Source: Bacteroidales bacterium (GTDB taxonomy: Bacteria; Bacteroidota; Bacteroidia; Bacteroidales; UBA3824). From it: a stretch of 37,489 bases of DNA. The stretch covers positions 1 through 37,489 of the forward strand of contig JAFPZK010000060.1 in NCBI GenBank assembly GCA_017417315.1, read 5' to 3'. Positions 1 to 6,155 of the stretch are shown here, in pieces. Below the pieces are notes generated by a model. It made no database searches. It was not told the origin of the DNA and saw only the letters and a list, made by a program, of their open reading frames with translations. Position 1 is the first letter of the stretch, and every line of letters begins with the position of its first letter. The translations under genes were made by a program, and so were the position numbers.

Positions 1-29
1 CGGTCAGTCGGTTCGCGCCGTGCGGTGCA
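1..29 (+). repeat. 3' end of DGR variable repeat with initiation-of-mutagenic-homing region
   Basis: These 29 bases are identical to 1088-1116 at the 3' end of the template repeat; identity ends at 29/1116, where the two sequences diverge. The block is GC-rich and nearly free of adenine (A only at 6 and 29). This matches the IMH element at which cDNA integration starts in studied DGRs. The unmutated A at 6 suggests this part lies outside the mutated zone, but one base is weak evidence. Confidence 0.85.
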
Positions 30-37
30 TGAATTAA
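1..37 (+). CDS. C-terminal end of DGR variable (target) protein, partial
   Basis: Only the last 11 codons and the TAA stop (35-37) lie in the window; the gene begins upstream. The frame starting at base 2 reads GQSVRAVRCMN-stop. GQSVRAVRC is also encoded by the template repeat just upstream of the reverse transcriptase (1089-1115), so this is seen to be the end of the variable repeat of a DGR target. The VR-R-V-R ending after a GYYWSST-like core is typical of the Fib_succ_major / FGE-like (C-type-lectin fold) domains used as DGR targets in Bacteroidota; that family placement is inferred from the template, because the body of the gene is outside the window. Target, accessory gene, template and RT are all on the same strand in the classical order. 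Confidence 0.85.
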   Translation, partial: GQSVRAVRCMN

Positions 38-97
38 CCATGTTTCGGACGGAACGAAAAAGAAGCGAAACCGAAACGAAAAAAGAATAACGAAACG

Positions 98-184
98 AAA
101 TTATTTTTCGGGCAGGGCGCGGACAGCCCCGCCGCCCCGAGGCGGCGTGAGGGCTGTCAGGCGACCTGCCGCGAAAAATAATTT
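98..184. repeat. Large GC-rich inverted repeat downstream of the variable repeat (possible cruciform)
   Basis: The outer arms 98-116 and 165-184 are complementary over about 19 bp with one bulged base (AAATTATTTTTCG plus GGCAGG against CCTGCC plus CGAAAAATAATTT). Inside them GACAGCCC (122-129) pairs with GGGCTGTC (151-158), and GCCGCC with GGCGGC closes on a CCGA loop. The whole is a nearly perfect 87-bp foldback, starting about 60 bp after the target stop codon. A hairpin or cruciform just downstream of the IMH is known to aid DGR homing in the Bordetella phage system, so a homing role is plausible. A bidirectional terminator is the alternative, although no U-run follows it on the plus strand. 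The rest of 38-222 is A-rich CGAAA-type low-complexity sequence with no gene. Confidence 0.75.
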
Positions 185-222
185 AACAAAAAAACAAGTG
201 ATAACGGAAATAATACGAAAAA

Positions 223-774
223 ATGCCACAACAAACAGAAATAGTTGAAAAAGAAAAACATAGGAACGATTTGCAGCAATGCCGCACGGCGCGGCTCTAC
301 CGCGAAGGCGGATTTCTTCGCGCATACGAATGGAGCGCGTGGCTGTTCGTAAAATATGTGAGCGACTTCAAGGTGACGTGCCGAATGGTCAAGGCTGTAA
401 AACAGCCTGTTGCGATGATAGGTTTCCCGCCTGCAAGCATGACCAAGTTTACGCCCGACGGTGCTGCGGTAGAGCCGCAGGCTGACGGTTCAATCATCGT
501 CGTTTTCCCATCTTCGGCTATTCCTGACGACACCGACATTCAGGCGTTTGCCGCCGAATACGAAGAGTGGAAGTCTGCGCTGCCCGTTGTGGAAAAAAAA
601 GAAAGGGAAACATCGGAAAGTCAGCCGCCTTTTGTTCCTGATGCGCCGCATAGTGGCGGAACGCTCACGGGCATAATGCAGCGCATACTTGCTTATCCCA
701 TTGAAACCAAAAGTCCTATGGAGAGCATTGCATTTTTGTCAGAAATAAAACGTCAATTGTCGGCATTGATATAA
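223..774 (+). CDS. DGR-associated accessory protein of unknown family
   Basis: A 183-residue protein between the variable gene and the template repeat, the position that avd occupies in the Bordetella phage DGR. It does not look like the small helical Avd barrel. Residues about 25-60 carry LYREGGFLRAYEWSAWLF followed by a basic stretch and KAVKQPVAMIGFP, then an acidic Pro/Glu/Ser-rich linker (about 115-145), then a C-terminal helix ending KRQLSALI. Proteins with a LYxEGxFLxAYExSA core and a later VxxxGFP motif are, from memory, common beside Bacteroidota DGR reverse transcriptases; that association is recalled, not computed. No signal peptide or membrane segment is seen. Likely role by position: partner of the RT or of the template RNA. 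The ATG at 223 is preceded by A-rich sequence without a clear ribosome-binding site, normal in this phylum. Confidence 0.75.
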   Translation: MPQQTEIVEKEKHRNDLQQCRTARLYREGGFLRAYEWSAWLFVKYVSDFKVTCRMVKAVKQPVAMIGFPPASMTKFTPDGAAVEPQADGSIIVVFPSSAIPDDTDIQAFAAEYEEWKSALPVVEKKERETSESQPPFVPDAPHSGGTLTGIMQRILAYPIETKSPMESIAFLSEIKRQLSALI

Positions 775-816
775 AAAAAACAAATGCGCCAAGTGCAGAA
801 ACATGGTAAATTCATA

Positions 817-916
817 GGCTGACCTGCGTGCTTTCTTGAAAAAAGTGTGAAAAACCGAAAGTGCAATCAGGCTCAAAATTACTTGTTCCTTTTTGCACGA
901 GTATCAGAGGTCAGCC
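817..916 (+). ncRNA. Predicted structured leader of the DGR template RNA
   Basis: The 361 bases from the end of the accessory gene to the RT (775-1135) hold no convincing gene. Before the template core, GGCTGACCT (817-825) is perfectly complementary to AGGTCAGCC (908-916). Nested inside, GTGCAA (861-866) pairs with TTGCAC (893-898). Two nested perfect stems immediately 5' of the template suggest a folded RNA leader, in line with the known need for structured flanking RNA in DGR cDNA priming. The RNA boundaries and any promoter are not visible; transcription probably continues from the accessory gene. Confidence 0.45.
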
Positions 917-920
917 GAAA

Positions 921-1116
921 CAAGTGGCAGTTTTCCTTCCGGCTGCGGGCTACTGCTTCGGCACCGACCGCAACAACGACGGTTCCAACGGCTACTATTG
1001 GTCGAGTACGCCTAACGGGGAGTCCAACGCCTACTACCTTAACTTCAACTCAGGCAACGCCAACGTGAACAACAACAACCGTAACTACGGTCAGTCGGTT
1101 CGCGCCGTGCGGTGCA
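921..1116 (+). repeat. DGR template repeat (TR)
   Basis: The 3' end is fixed at 1116 by identity with bases 1-29. The 5' boundary is estimated, because the matching variable repeat is outside the window. Read in the frame of the target, the segment encodes a Fib_succ_major/FGE-like tail (FLPAAGY, then GYYWSSTP, then AYYLNF, then GQSVRAVR). It contains 14 AAC codons, including four in a row at 1068-1079, plus several TAC codons. AAC-rich templates are the hallmark of DGRs: adenine-specific mutagenesis turns AAC into NNC, which reaches 15 amino acids and never a stop. ORFs reading through this block are template translation and not independent genes. Confidence 0.92.
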
Positions 1117-1135
1117 GCACTTACCTTGAAAATCT

Positions 1136-2344
1136 TTGGCGCATTTTTTAATCCATAATTTAATTCGTATTCCGTTGAAACTCTCTTTTACACAAATACT
1201 TATCGATTTGCATACGGCATACCTTGCAGCCCGCCATCATAAGCGTTCAAGACAATATCAAGTTGATTTTGAGAATAATATGGAAGAAAACCTCAAACAA
1301 CTTGCCGATGAATTGTATCATCATATCTACAAGCCTCGTCCGTCAGTATGTTTTGTCATTGAAGACCCCAAAAAGCGCGAAGTCTTTGCCGCCGACTTCC
1401 GCGACCGCATCGTCCATCATCTCTATTACAACTACACCCATGAACTATTTGAACGCAATTTCATTGCCGACAGTTATTCGTGCATCAAAGGTCGCGGTAC
1501 GCATTACGGAATCAGCCGTCTTGAAAATCATATCCGCAAAGAATCCCTCAACTACACCGAAAAGGTTTATATTTTGAAAATGGACATTTCGGGATATTTT
1601 ATGCACATAGACCGCAGTTTGTTATTGAAAATAACGCAAACCCGCCTTGCCAAAATACGTTGGCACAAAATATCTTCACATTCGTCCGAAGTTTGGGACG
1701 ACGTTGTTGATTTTGATTTTGTCAACTACCTGAGCGAAAATATCATTTTGATAAATCCGACGGAAAATTGTGTTTTTCACGGCAAAAAATCGGATTGGGA
1801 AGGCTTGCCGCATAACCGCAGCCTTTTCAATAGTCCCGAAGGCTGCGGCTTGCCCATCGGCAACCTCACGAGCCAACTTTTCAGTAACATCTATCTTTCA
1901 GTTTTTGACGATTTTATGAAGCGTGACATAAAAGTCGGGCGTTACGGGCGTTATGTTGACGATTTTTATGTTGTCAGCAACGATAAGGATTATCTTCGGT
2001 CGTTGATTCCCGTTGTGTCAGCATTTTTGTCCGCCCGCCTGAAACTTTCGGTTAACCAATCCAAGACCCAAATATGTGCCTCTGACAGCGGAGTTTGTTT
2101 TATCGGTGCATATTTAAAGCCTCACCGCCGTTATATTTCTCGTCAAACACTTCGTCGTATTCATAAAAAACTGCCGAAAATTTTAAACTCACGTAATTCA
2201 AACCAAATAAATTCGTATCTCGGCATTTTGTCGCATTATTCGGCATATAAAATAACGAAACGCTTGTTTTTTTCTATTCAAGGCAAAGGCGGCTATTTCA
2301 CTAAGTGGATGAAAAAATGGGTGGAATATCCTTTGGGGAATTAA
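1136..2344 (+). CDS. DGR-type reverse transcriptase
   Basis: The protein copies the template RNA into adenine-mutagenised cDNA. Visible motifs are the first catalytic aspartate in KMDISGYF (D150), the diagnostic motif LPIGNLTSQ at 239-247 (DGR enzymes have a hydrophobic residue-G...SQ where retroviral and group II enzymes have QG...SP), and YVDD at 273-276 with the catalytic aspartate pair. At about 400 residues it fits DGR RTs, which lack RNase H and integrase domains. The start is uncertain: the frame opens after the stop at 1127-1129 and offers TTG at 1136 or 1175. The first in-frame ATG lies near codon 49, inside the conserved RRSRQYxxDFExNxEENL-like region, so it is too late. The gene begins about 20 bp after the template repeat, as in typical DGRs. 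Confidence 0.95.
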   Translation: MAHFLIHNLIRIPLKLSFTQILIDLHTAYLAARHHKRSRQYQVDFENNMEENLKQLADELYHHIYKPRPSVCFVIEDPKKREVFAADFRDRIVHHLYYNYTHELFERNFIADSYSCIKGRGTHYGISRLENHIRKESLNYTEKVYILKMDISGYFMHIDRSLLLKITQTRLAKIRWHKISSHSSEVWDDVVDFDFVNYLSENIILINPTENCVFHGKKSDWEGLPHNRSLFNSPEGCGLPIGNLTSQLFSNIYLSVFDDFMKRDIKVGRYGRYVDDFYVVSNDKDYLRSLIPVVSAFLSARLKLSVNQSKTQICASDSGVCFIGAYLKPHRRYISRQTLRRIHKKLPKILNSRNSNQINSYLGILSHYSAYKITKRLFFSIQGKGGYFTKWMKKWVEYPLGN

Positions 2345-2363
2345 TAAAAAAGTTTTATTTTTG
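2332..2363 (+). promoter_or_regulatory. Bacteroidota-type promoter before the Rpn-like nuclease
   Basis: TTTG at 2332-2335, a 20-bp spacer, then TATTTTTG at 2356-2363 match the phylum's -33/-7 pattern (TTTG and TAnnTTTG). The element overlaps the last codons of the RT gene and lies 30 bp upstream of the next ATG, so that gene can be transcribed independently of the DGR. Confidence 0.5.
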
Positions 2364-2392
2364 CCGTCAAAACAATTTTAAAGCGCAAAATC

Positions 2393-3313
2393 ATGGGAAA
2401 ATATATCAGTTTCGATTGGTTTATAAAAAAACTCTTGCGCAACAAAGGCAGTTTTGTTGTGTTGGAGGGCTTTTTGAGTGTATTGTTGGAAAAACAAATA
2501 AAGATTCAGTCAATTCTTGAAAGTGAAAGCAATCAAGAAAATTCCGACCAAAAATTCAACCGCGTAGACCTTTTGGTTGAAGACGAAAACAAAGAAAAAA
2601 TCATTATCGAAGTTCAAAACGATCACGAAATAGATTATTTTCAACGTATGCAGTTCGGTACGGCAAAAGTCGTAACCGAATACACAAAATCAGGAAATGA
2701 ATATCGTACCGTTCCGAAAGTGTATTCTATTAACATCGTTTACTTTGGTTTGGGACAAGGTAAGGGTTATATTTATAAAGGCACAACCGTTTTTACGAAT
2801 TTGAACAATAAAAAGGATGTCCTGAAACTTACTAAACGTCAGCAGGAACTTTTTGAAACAAAAGAAGTCAGCGGCATTTTCCCGATTTATTATATTTTGC
2901 GTGTTAACAAGTTTGACGAAGAGGTAACGACACCTTTAAAAGAATGGATTTCGTTTTTGAAAACGGGACATATTCCTGACAGTTATACGGCGCAGGGTTT
3001 GAGTGAGGCGCGTAATGTTTTGCGGGTTGATTCGCTTAGTGAAGAAGACCGAAAAGCGTATTTCAGGTATATGGACAGCCTTAGTTTGAGTAAAAGTGTG
3101 TTATGGTCAAGCCGTGTTTTAGGTTATGACGAGGGGGAAAAAGCGGGCATTGTGAAAGGACGTGCAGAAGGACTTGAACAAGGACGAGCGGAAGGACACA
3201 AAGAAACCGCTTTGAATATGCTCAAAAAGGGTATGTCCGTGGAACTTGCCGCCGAAATTTCTATGCTTTCAGTTGACGAAGTCGAAAAATTAAAAGCAAC
3301 TTTGACGATTTAA
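2393..3313 (+). CDS. Rpn-family / PDDEXK_2 recombination-promoting nuclease-like protein
   Basis: 306 residues with the PD-(D/E)XK nuclease layout of the Rpn (YhgA-like, PDDEXK_2) family: an N-terminal helical region, NRVDLLV with D59, a beta hairpin, IIIEVQ with E73 and Q75, then FQRMQFGTAKV, a second conserved region around 140-175, and a C-terminal tail of K/E/G-rich repeats (EKAGIVKGRAEGLEQGRAEG) followed by a short helical segment (MSVELAAEISMLSVDEVEKL). This tail is typical of the family. Members nick DNA and promote RecA-independent recombination in E. coli; they are often abundant and fast-evolving. Here the gene sits just after the DGR with its own promoter and a terminator behind it, so it is probably an independent neighbour. 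It appears intact. Confidence 0.85.
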   Translation: MGKYISFDWFIKKLLRNKGSFVVLEGFLSVLLEKQIKIQSILESESNQENSDQKFNRVDLLVEDENKEKIIIEVQNDHEIDYFQRMQFGTAKVVTEYTKSGNEYRTVPKVYSINIVYFGLGQGKGYIYKGTTVFTNLNNKKDVLKLTKRQQELFETKEVSGIFPIYYILRVNKFDEEVTTPLKEWISFLKTGHIPDSYTAQGLSEARNVLRVDSLSEEDRKAYFRYMDSLSLSKSVLWSSRVLGYDEGEKAGIVKGRAEGLEQGRAEGHKETALNMLKKGMSVELAAEISMLSVDEVEKLKATLTI

Positions 3314-3329
3314 CCTTTATTGTTAATAC

Positions 3330-3370
3330 AAAAACGACTATCGAAATGCTTTTTTTCGGTAGTCGTTTTT
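3330..3370 (+). terminator. Rho-independent terminator after the Rpn-like gene
   Basis: AAAAACGACTATCGA (3330-3344) pairs with TCGGTAGTCGTTTTT (3356-3370) with one G-U pair, around an 11-base loop, and the right arm ends in a T-run. The stem flanked by A and T runs can serve the minus-strand ATPase gene (ending at 3385) as well. The right half of this element recurs at 4658-4679. Confidence 0.8.
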
Positions 3371-3384
3371 TGTTTGCGGAAATT

Positions 3385-4512
3385 TCATACAAGAAACTCT
3401 ATGTAATTTTCGGGTGTTACAACGTTGAAAGATTTTACGGGATAAGTTTCTTCAAATATTTTGGGTAATTTTGCATTGGCTTTCTTGGGATTCCATTTCA
3501 TCTCGAAAGTTGAAAACTCACCATCACATTCTTCTACAAAATCAATTTCTTGCTGTTGTGTGCTGCGCCAAAAATAAACATTGGAAAAATGTCGTGTATA
3601 TTCGTTGCGCTTAATGCGTTCTGAAATAAAAAAGTTTTCCCACAATGCTCCCATATCATTGCGCAGTGCCGGACGGGCAAAATTTTGAAGTATAGCGTTT
3701 CGGATTCCATTATCGTAAAAAAACACTTTACGACTTTTTTTGAGTTCGGTGCGTAAATTCCGCGAAAAAGCGTAAAGCCTAAAAATAATGTGGCATTTTT
3801 CTAATAAATCAACGTATTTTTCTACCGTTTTTGGGTCGCTGCCAATAGTCTGAGCCAATTCGTTGAAAGAAACTTCACTTCCTATTTGCAAGGCTAATGC
3901 AACGAGTAATTTTTCAAGTAATATCGGACGTCTGACACTTTCCATTTCAAGGACGTCTTTGTAAAGATAACTTCCGGAAAGATTCACAATCAACTCCCGC
4001 GCCATTTCAGGATTACTTACAATATCGGGATACGAGCCGTAGATTAGTCTTAGTTCAAGCATTTCCTTGGTTTGCATATACCCCAAAGACGATATAAGTT
4101 CTGCTGTCGAAATAGGGAAAAGTTTGTATTCAAATTTTCTGCCCGTTAGCGGCTCATTGATGTCGCTTAGAAGTTCCAACGACGACGAACCTGTTACAAG
4201 TAATTGAACATCGGGAAAATTGTCGGTAATAAGTTTTAGTGTCATTCCGATATTTCTTACACGCTGAGCCTCGTCAATTAAAACTATTTTTGCACCGCCT
4301 ATAATCAGAGACAAGTCCTTAACGTTGACATTTTCAAAAGTCTCGCGCACGCTTTTTATATCGCAATTGAATTTTGCCACTTTGACCTTTGCTTCCGAGA
4401 TCAACATTTCAAAAAGAGTACTTTTGCCCACTTGTCGTGCGCCTATAAGGATTATTGCCTTACCTTTGTACAGATGCTCGTTTATAACATTTGTAAGTTG
4501 TCTTGTAATCAT
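3385..4512 (-). CDS. AAA ATPase with DUF4143 domain
   Basis: 375 residues, the full length of the family. The N-terminal ATPase domain shows Walker A GARQVGKST at 24-32, Walker B IVLIDEAQ at 76-83 and a sensor-like TGSSSLEL. The middle is helical with a winged-helix-like part around 215-245 (FNELAQTIGSDPKTVEKYVDLLEKC). The C-terminal DUF4143 has the YDNGIRNAIL and WENFF motifs and ends in a nuclease-like core with EIDFVEE and FEMKWN. The family occurs in many paralogous copies in Bacteroidota and archaea; its cellular role is not settled. The gene is convergent with the Rpn-like gene and has a canonical promoter plus a striking palindromic operator upstream. It is flanked by copies of the same 21-bp sequence, which suggests it arrived as a unit. 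Confidence 0.88.
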   Translation of the reverse strand: MITRQLTNVINEHLYKGKAIILIGARQVGKSTLFEMLISEAKVKVAKFNCDIKSVRETFENVNVKDLSLIIGGAKIVLIDEAQRVRNIGMTLKLITDNFPDVQLLVTGSSSLELLSDINEPLTGRKFEYKLFPISTAELISSLGYMQTKEMLELRLIYGSYPDIVSNPEMARELIVNLSGSYLYKDVLEMESVRRPILLEKLLVALALQIGSEVSFNELAQTIGSDPKTVEKYVDLLEKCHIIFRLYAFSRNLRTELKKSRKVFFYDNGIRNAILQNFARPALRNDMGALWENFFISERIKRNEYTRHFSNVYFWRSTQQQEIDFVEECDGEFSTFEMKWNPKKANAKLPKIFEETYPVKSFNVVTPENYIEFLV

Positions 4513-4535
4513 CGTTTTATGTTATTTTTTCTGCG

Positions 4536-4567
4536 CAAATTTAGAGATAAAGATTCTTATTTCCAAA
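4536..4567 (-). promoter_or_regulatory. Promoter of the AAA-DUF4143 ATPase gene
   Basis: On the minus strand TTTG (complement of 4564-4567), a 20-bp spacer, then TAAATTTG (complement of 4536-4543) match the Bacteroidota consensus. The -7 element ends 23 bp before the ATG, supporting the start at 4512. The -33 element abuts a degenerate copy of the operator repeat that lies just upstream. Confidence 0.65.
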
Positions 4568-4580
4568 AAAATATGAAACT

Positions 4581-4654
4581 TTTTGGATTGTAATCCAAAA
4601 AATTATACGAAATTTTGGATTATAATCCAAAAAATCATACGAAATTTTGGATTG
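4581..4654. promoter_or_regulatory. Three-site palindromic operator with 32-bp period
   Basis: TTTTGGATTGTAATCCAAAA at 4581-4600 and TTTTGGATTATAATCCAAAA at 4613-4632 are palindromes with perfect 9-bp arms; the second is perfect over 20 bp. A half-site TTTTGGATTG follows at 4645-4654. The three start points are exactly 32 bp apart, about three helical turns, and the linkers are also similar (AAT-A-TACGAAA). A weaker copy of the linker occurs at 4563-4580 next to the -33 element. This looks like a cooperative binding array for a dimeric regulator between the ATPase gene and miaB. Confidence 0.65.
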
Positions 4655-4657
4655 AAA

Positions 4658-4679
4658 TTTTCGGTAGTCGTTTTTTTGT
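4658..4679. repeat. Second copy of the terminator half that flanks the ATPase gene
   Basis: TTTTCGGTAGTCG followed by a T-run and GT repeats 3353-3373 in direct orientation (21 and 22 bp, one extra T). The two copies bracket the ATPase gene and its operator. Here the left arm of the hairpin is absent, so it cannot terminate, but its T-run and TTTG supply the -33 element of the miaB promoter. Confidence 0.6.
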
Positions 4680-4705
4680 GAAAACATAAAAAATCATTAC
4701 CTTTG
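4675..4705 (+). promoter_or_regulatory. Promoter of miaB-like gene
   Basis: TTTG at 4675-4678, a 19-bp spacer and TACCTTTG at 4698-4705 give a near-ideal Bacteroidota promoter 50 bp ahead of the ATG at 4756. Confidence 0.65.
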
Positions 4706-4755
4706 CAACCTGCAATTAAAACTGCAAATTGTTTATAAAAGAACGAAATTTAGTT

Positions 4756-6081
4756 ATGAAATACCATCTTGTAACGCTTGGCTGTCAGATGAACATTTCG
4801 GACAGCGGCAGAGTAAAATCATATATCGAAAAACTCGGTTATTCTTTTACTGACAATCCGCATGAGGCTGATTTATTGGGAGTTATTGCCTGCTCAGTTC
4901 GTCAGAAAGCCATTGACAAAGTATATAATCTGATTGCGGTTTGGAATCGTCAGAAGAAAGACCGCCCTTTAACGACCTTCTTGACCGGCTGCATTTTGCC
5001 CGATGACAGAGAAAAATTTTTGAAAACTTTTGACATGGTTTTCGACATGAGGGATTTGACCAAATTTGCCGAAATGCTATCTGAAAAAATCCACGAAGGC
5101 ACTTATTATCCGAAACTTAGTCGTGAAGAACAGGCTTATCAAATGGATTATTTTTGGAAATTGGAAGGTCGTCAGCCCGACAAGTTTGAAGCCTTTGTGC
5201 CGATTCAAAACGGTTGCGATAAATTCTGTACATATTGTGCAGTGCCCTATACACGCGGACGGGAAGTTTCACGCTCGTCGTCAGAAATTGTTGAAGAGGT
5301 AAAATGCCTTGTTAACGCCGGTTTTAAGTCGATAACGCTTTTGGGGCAGAATGTTAATTCTTACGGTTTGGACAAAAAAGGCAAAGAATTAACCTTTGCT
5401 CAACTTTTGGATTTAATCGGACGTTACGGTGATGAAAGCGGCAAAGAGTTTTTTGTCTACTTTACTTCACCTCACCCGAGGGATATGACGGACGATGTTT
5501 TGGAAACAGTTGCGAAATACCGTTGCCTCGGGAAATGGATTCATATTCCTATTCAAAGCGGTGATAATGAGGTTCTTCAACGCATGAACCGCAAATACGA
5601 CATTGACCGTTATCGCAGTGTTATAAATTCTATTCGGAGGATTTTACCGACAGCGACAATTTTTACGGACATAATTGTCGGTTTTACGGGCGAGACTTTG
5701 GAAGAGTTTTCTAACACGAGAAAAGCGATGATGGAATTTAAGTACAATATGGCGTTTATTGCGATGTATTCTCCGCGTCCGGGTGCAAAATCTTCCGAGT
5801 GGGTAGATGATATTCCAAAGGACGAAAAATCAAGACGTTATGCTGTTTTGTCAGAAGATTTAAAGGCTGTTTCGAGTCAGTATACGGCTCAAATGGTCGG
5901 CAAAGATTTCCGCATTTTGGTTAACGGACACGACCGTCTTGAAGGCTATCTTTCGGGCTTGACGGAAGGCAAGATTGCAGTGCGTTTCAAATCTCAAAAT
6001 GAGAACCTTATCGGCAGTTTTGTTAATGTCAAAATCACAAAATCAAGCGATTTTTCGGCAGAAGGAGAAATGATAAACTAA
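4756..6081 (+). CDS. miaB: MiaB-family tRNA methylthiotransferase, divergent form
   Basis: A radical-SAM methylthiotransferase with the expected three parts. The N-terminal UPF0004 domain binds one iron-sulfur cluster through C10, C46 and C79. The radical SAM core has C154, C158 and C161 (CDKFCTYC). A C-terminal TRAM domain follows (about 370-435). MiaB converts i6A37 to ms2i6A37 in tRNAs reading UNN codons. The LGCQMN motif supports MiaB over MtaB. However, the second and third N-terminal cysteines sit in IACSVRQKA and LTGCIL instead of the common NTCSVREKA and GCMAQ, giving a variant form. ATG 4756 is preferred over the upstream TTG because it starts the domain directly and follows the promoter. 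441 residues is normal for the family. Confidence 0.8.
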   Translation: MKYHLVTLGCQMNISDSGRVKSYIEKLGYSFTDNPHEADLLGVIACSVRQKAIDKVYNLIAVWNRQKKDRPLTTFLTGCILPDDREKFLKTFDMVFDMRDLTKFAEMLSEKIHEGTYYPKLSREEQAYQMDYFWKLEGRQPDKFEAFVPIQNGCDKFCTYCAVPYTRGREVSRSSSEIVEEVKCLVNAGFKSITLLGQNVNSYGLDKKGKELTFAQLLDLIGRYGDESGKEFFVYFTSPHPRDMTDDVLETVAKYRCLGKWIHIPIQSGDNEVLQRMNRKYDIDRYRSVINSIRRILPTATIFTDIIVGFTGETLEEFSNTRKAMMEFKYNMAFIAMYSPRPGAKSSEWVDDIPKDEKSRRYAVLSEDLKAVSSQYTAQMVGKDFRILVNGHDRLEGYLSGLTEGKIAVRFKSQNENLIGSFVNVKITKSSDFSAEGEMIN

Positions 6082-6083
6082 CA

Positions 6084-6155
6084 AACATTTTGCGGAAAAC
6101 GGAAAAAACGCGAAAAACATTTTGCGGAAAACGGAAAAATCATAAAAAACATTTT
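6084..6155. repeat. 32-bp tandem repeat after miaB
   Basis: AACATTTTGCGGAAAACGGA followed by four more A occurs at 6084-6107 and again identically at 6116-6139. A third partial copy (AACATTTT) begins at 6148; the period is 32 bp. The repeats lie between the miaB stop and the conserved part of the following DUF4143 remnant and supply its artificial N-terminus. Confidence 0.7.

Noticed and set aside
847..1151. ORFs of 73 and 96 codons across the template repeat
   Set aside because: They are translations of the DGR template. The 861-1151 frame matches the target protein frame but has no start or context of a gene.
1..2344. Group II intron or retron as explanation of the reverse transcriptase
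   Set aside because: The SQ motif after IGNLT, the adjacent adenine-rich repeat and its identical partner at the end of an upstream gene are specific to DGRs; no maturase domain or intron domain V was seen.
4581..4654. Possible CRISPR array because of the regular 32-bp period
   Set aside because: The whole 32-bp unit is repeated, including linkers; there are no unique spacers and no cas genes. A palindromic operator array fits better.
6084..6155. Link between the 32-bp period here and the 32-bp operator period at 4581
   Set aside because: The two repeat units have no sequence similarity; the shared length is probably coincidence.
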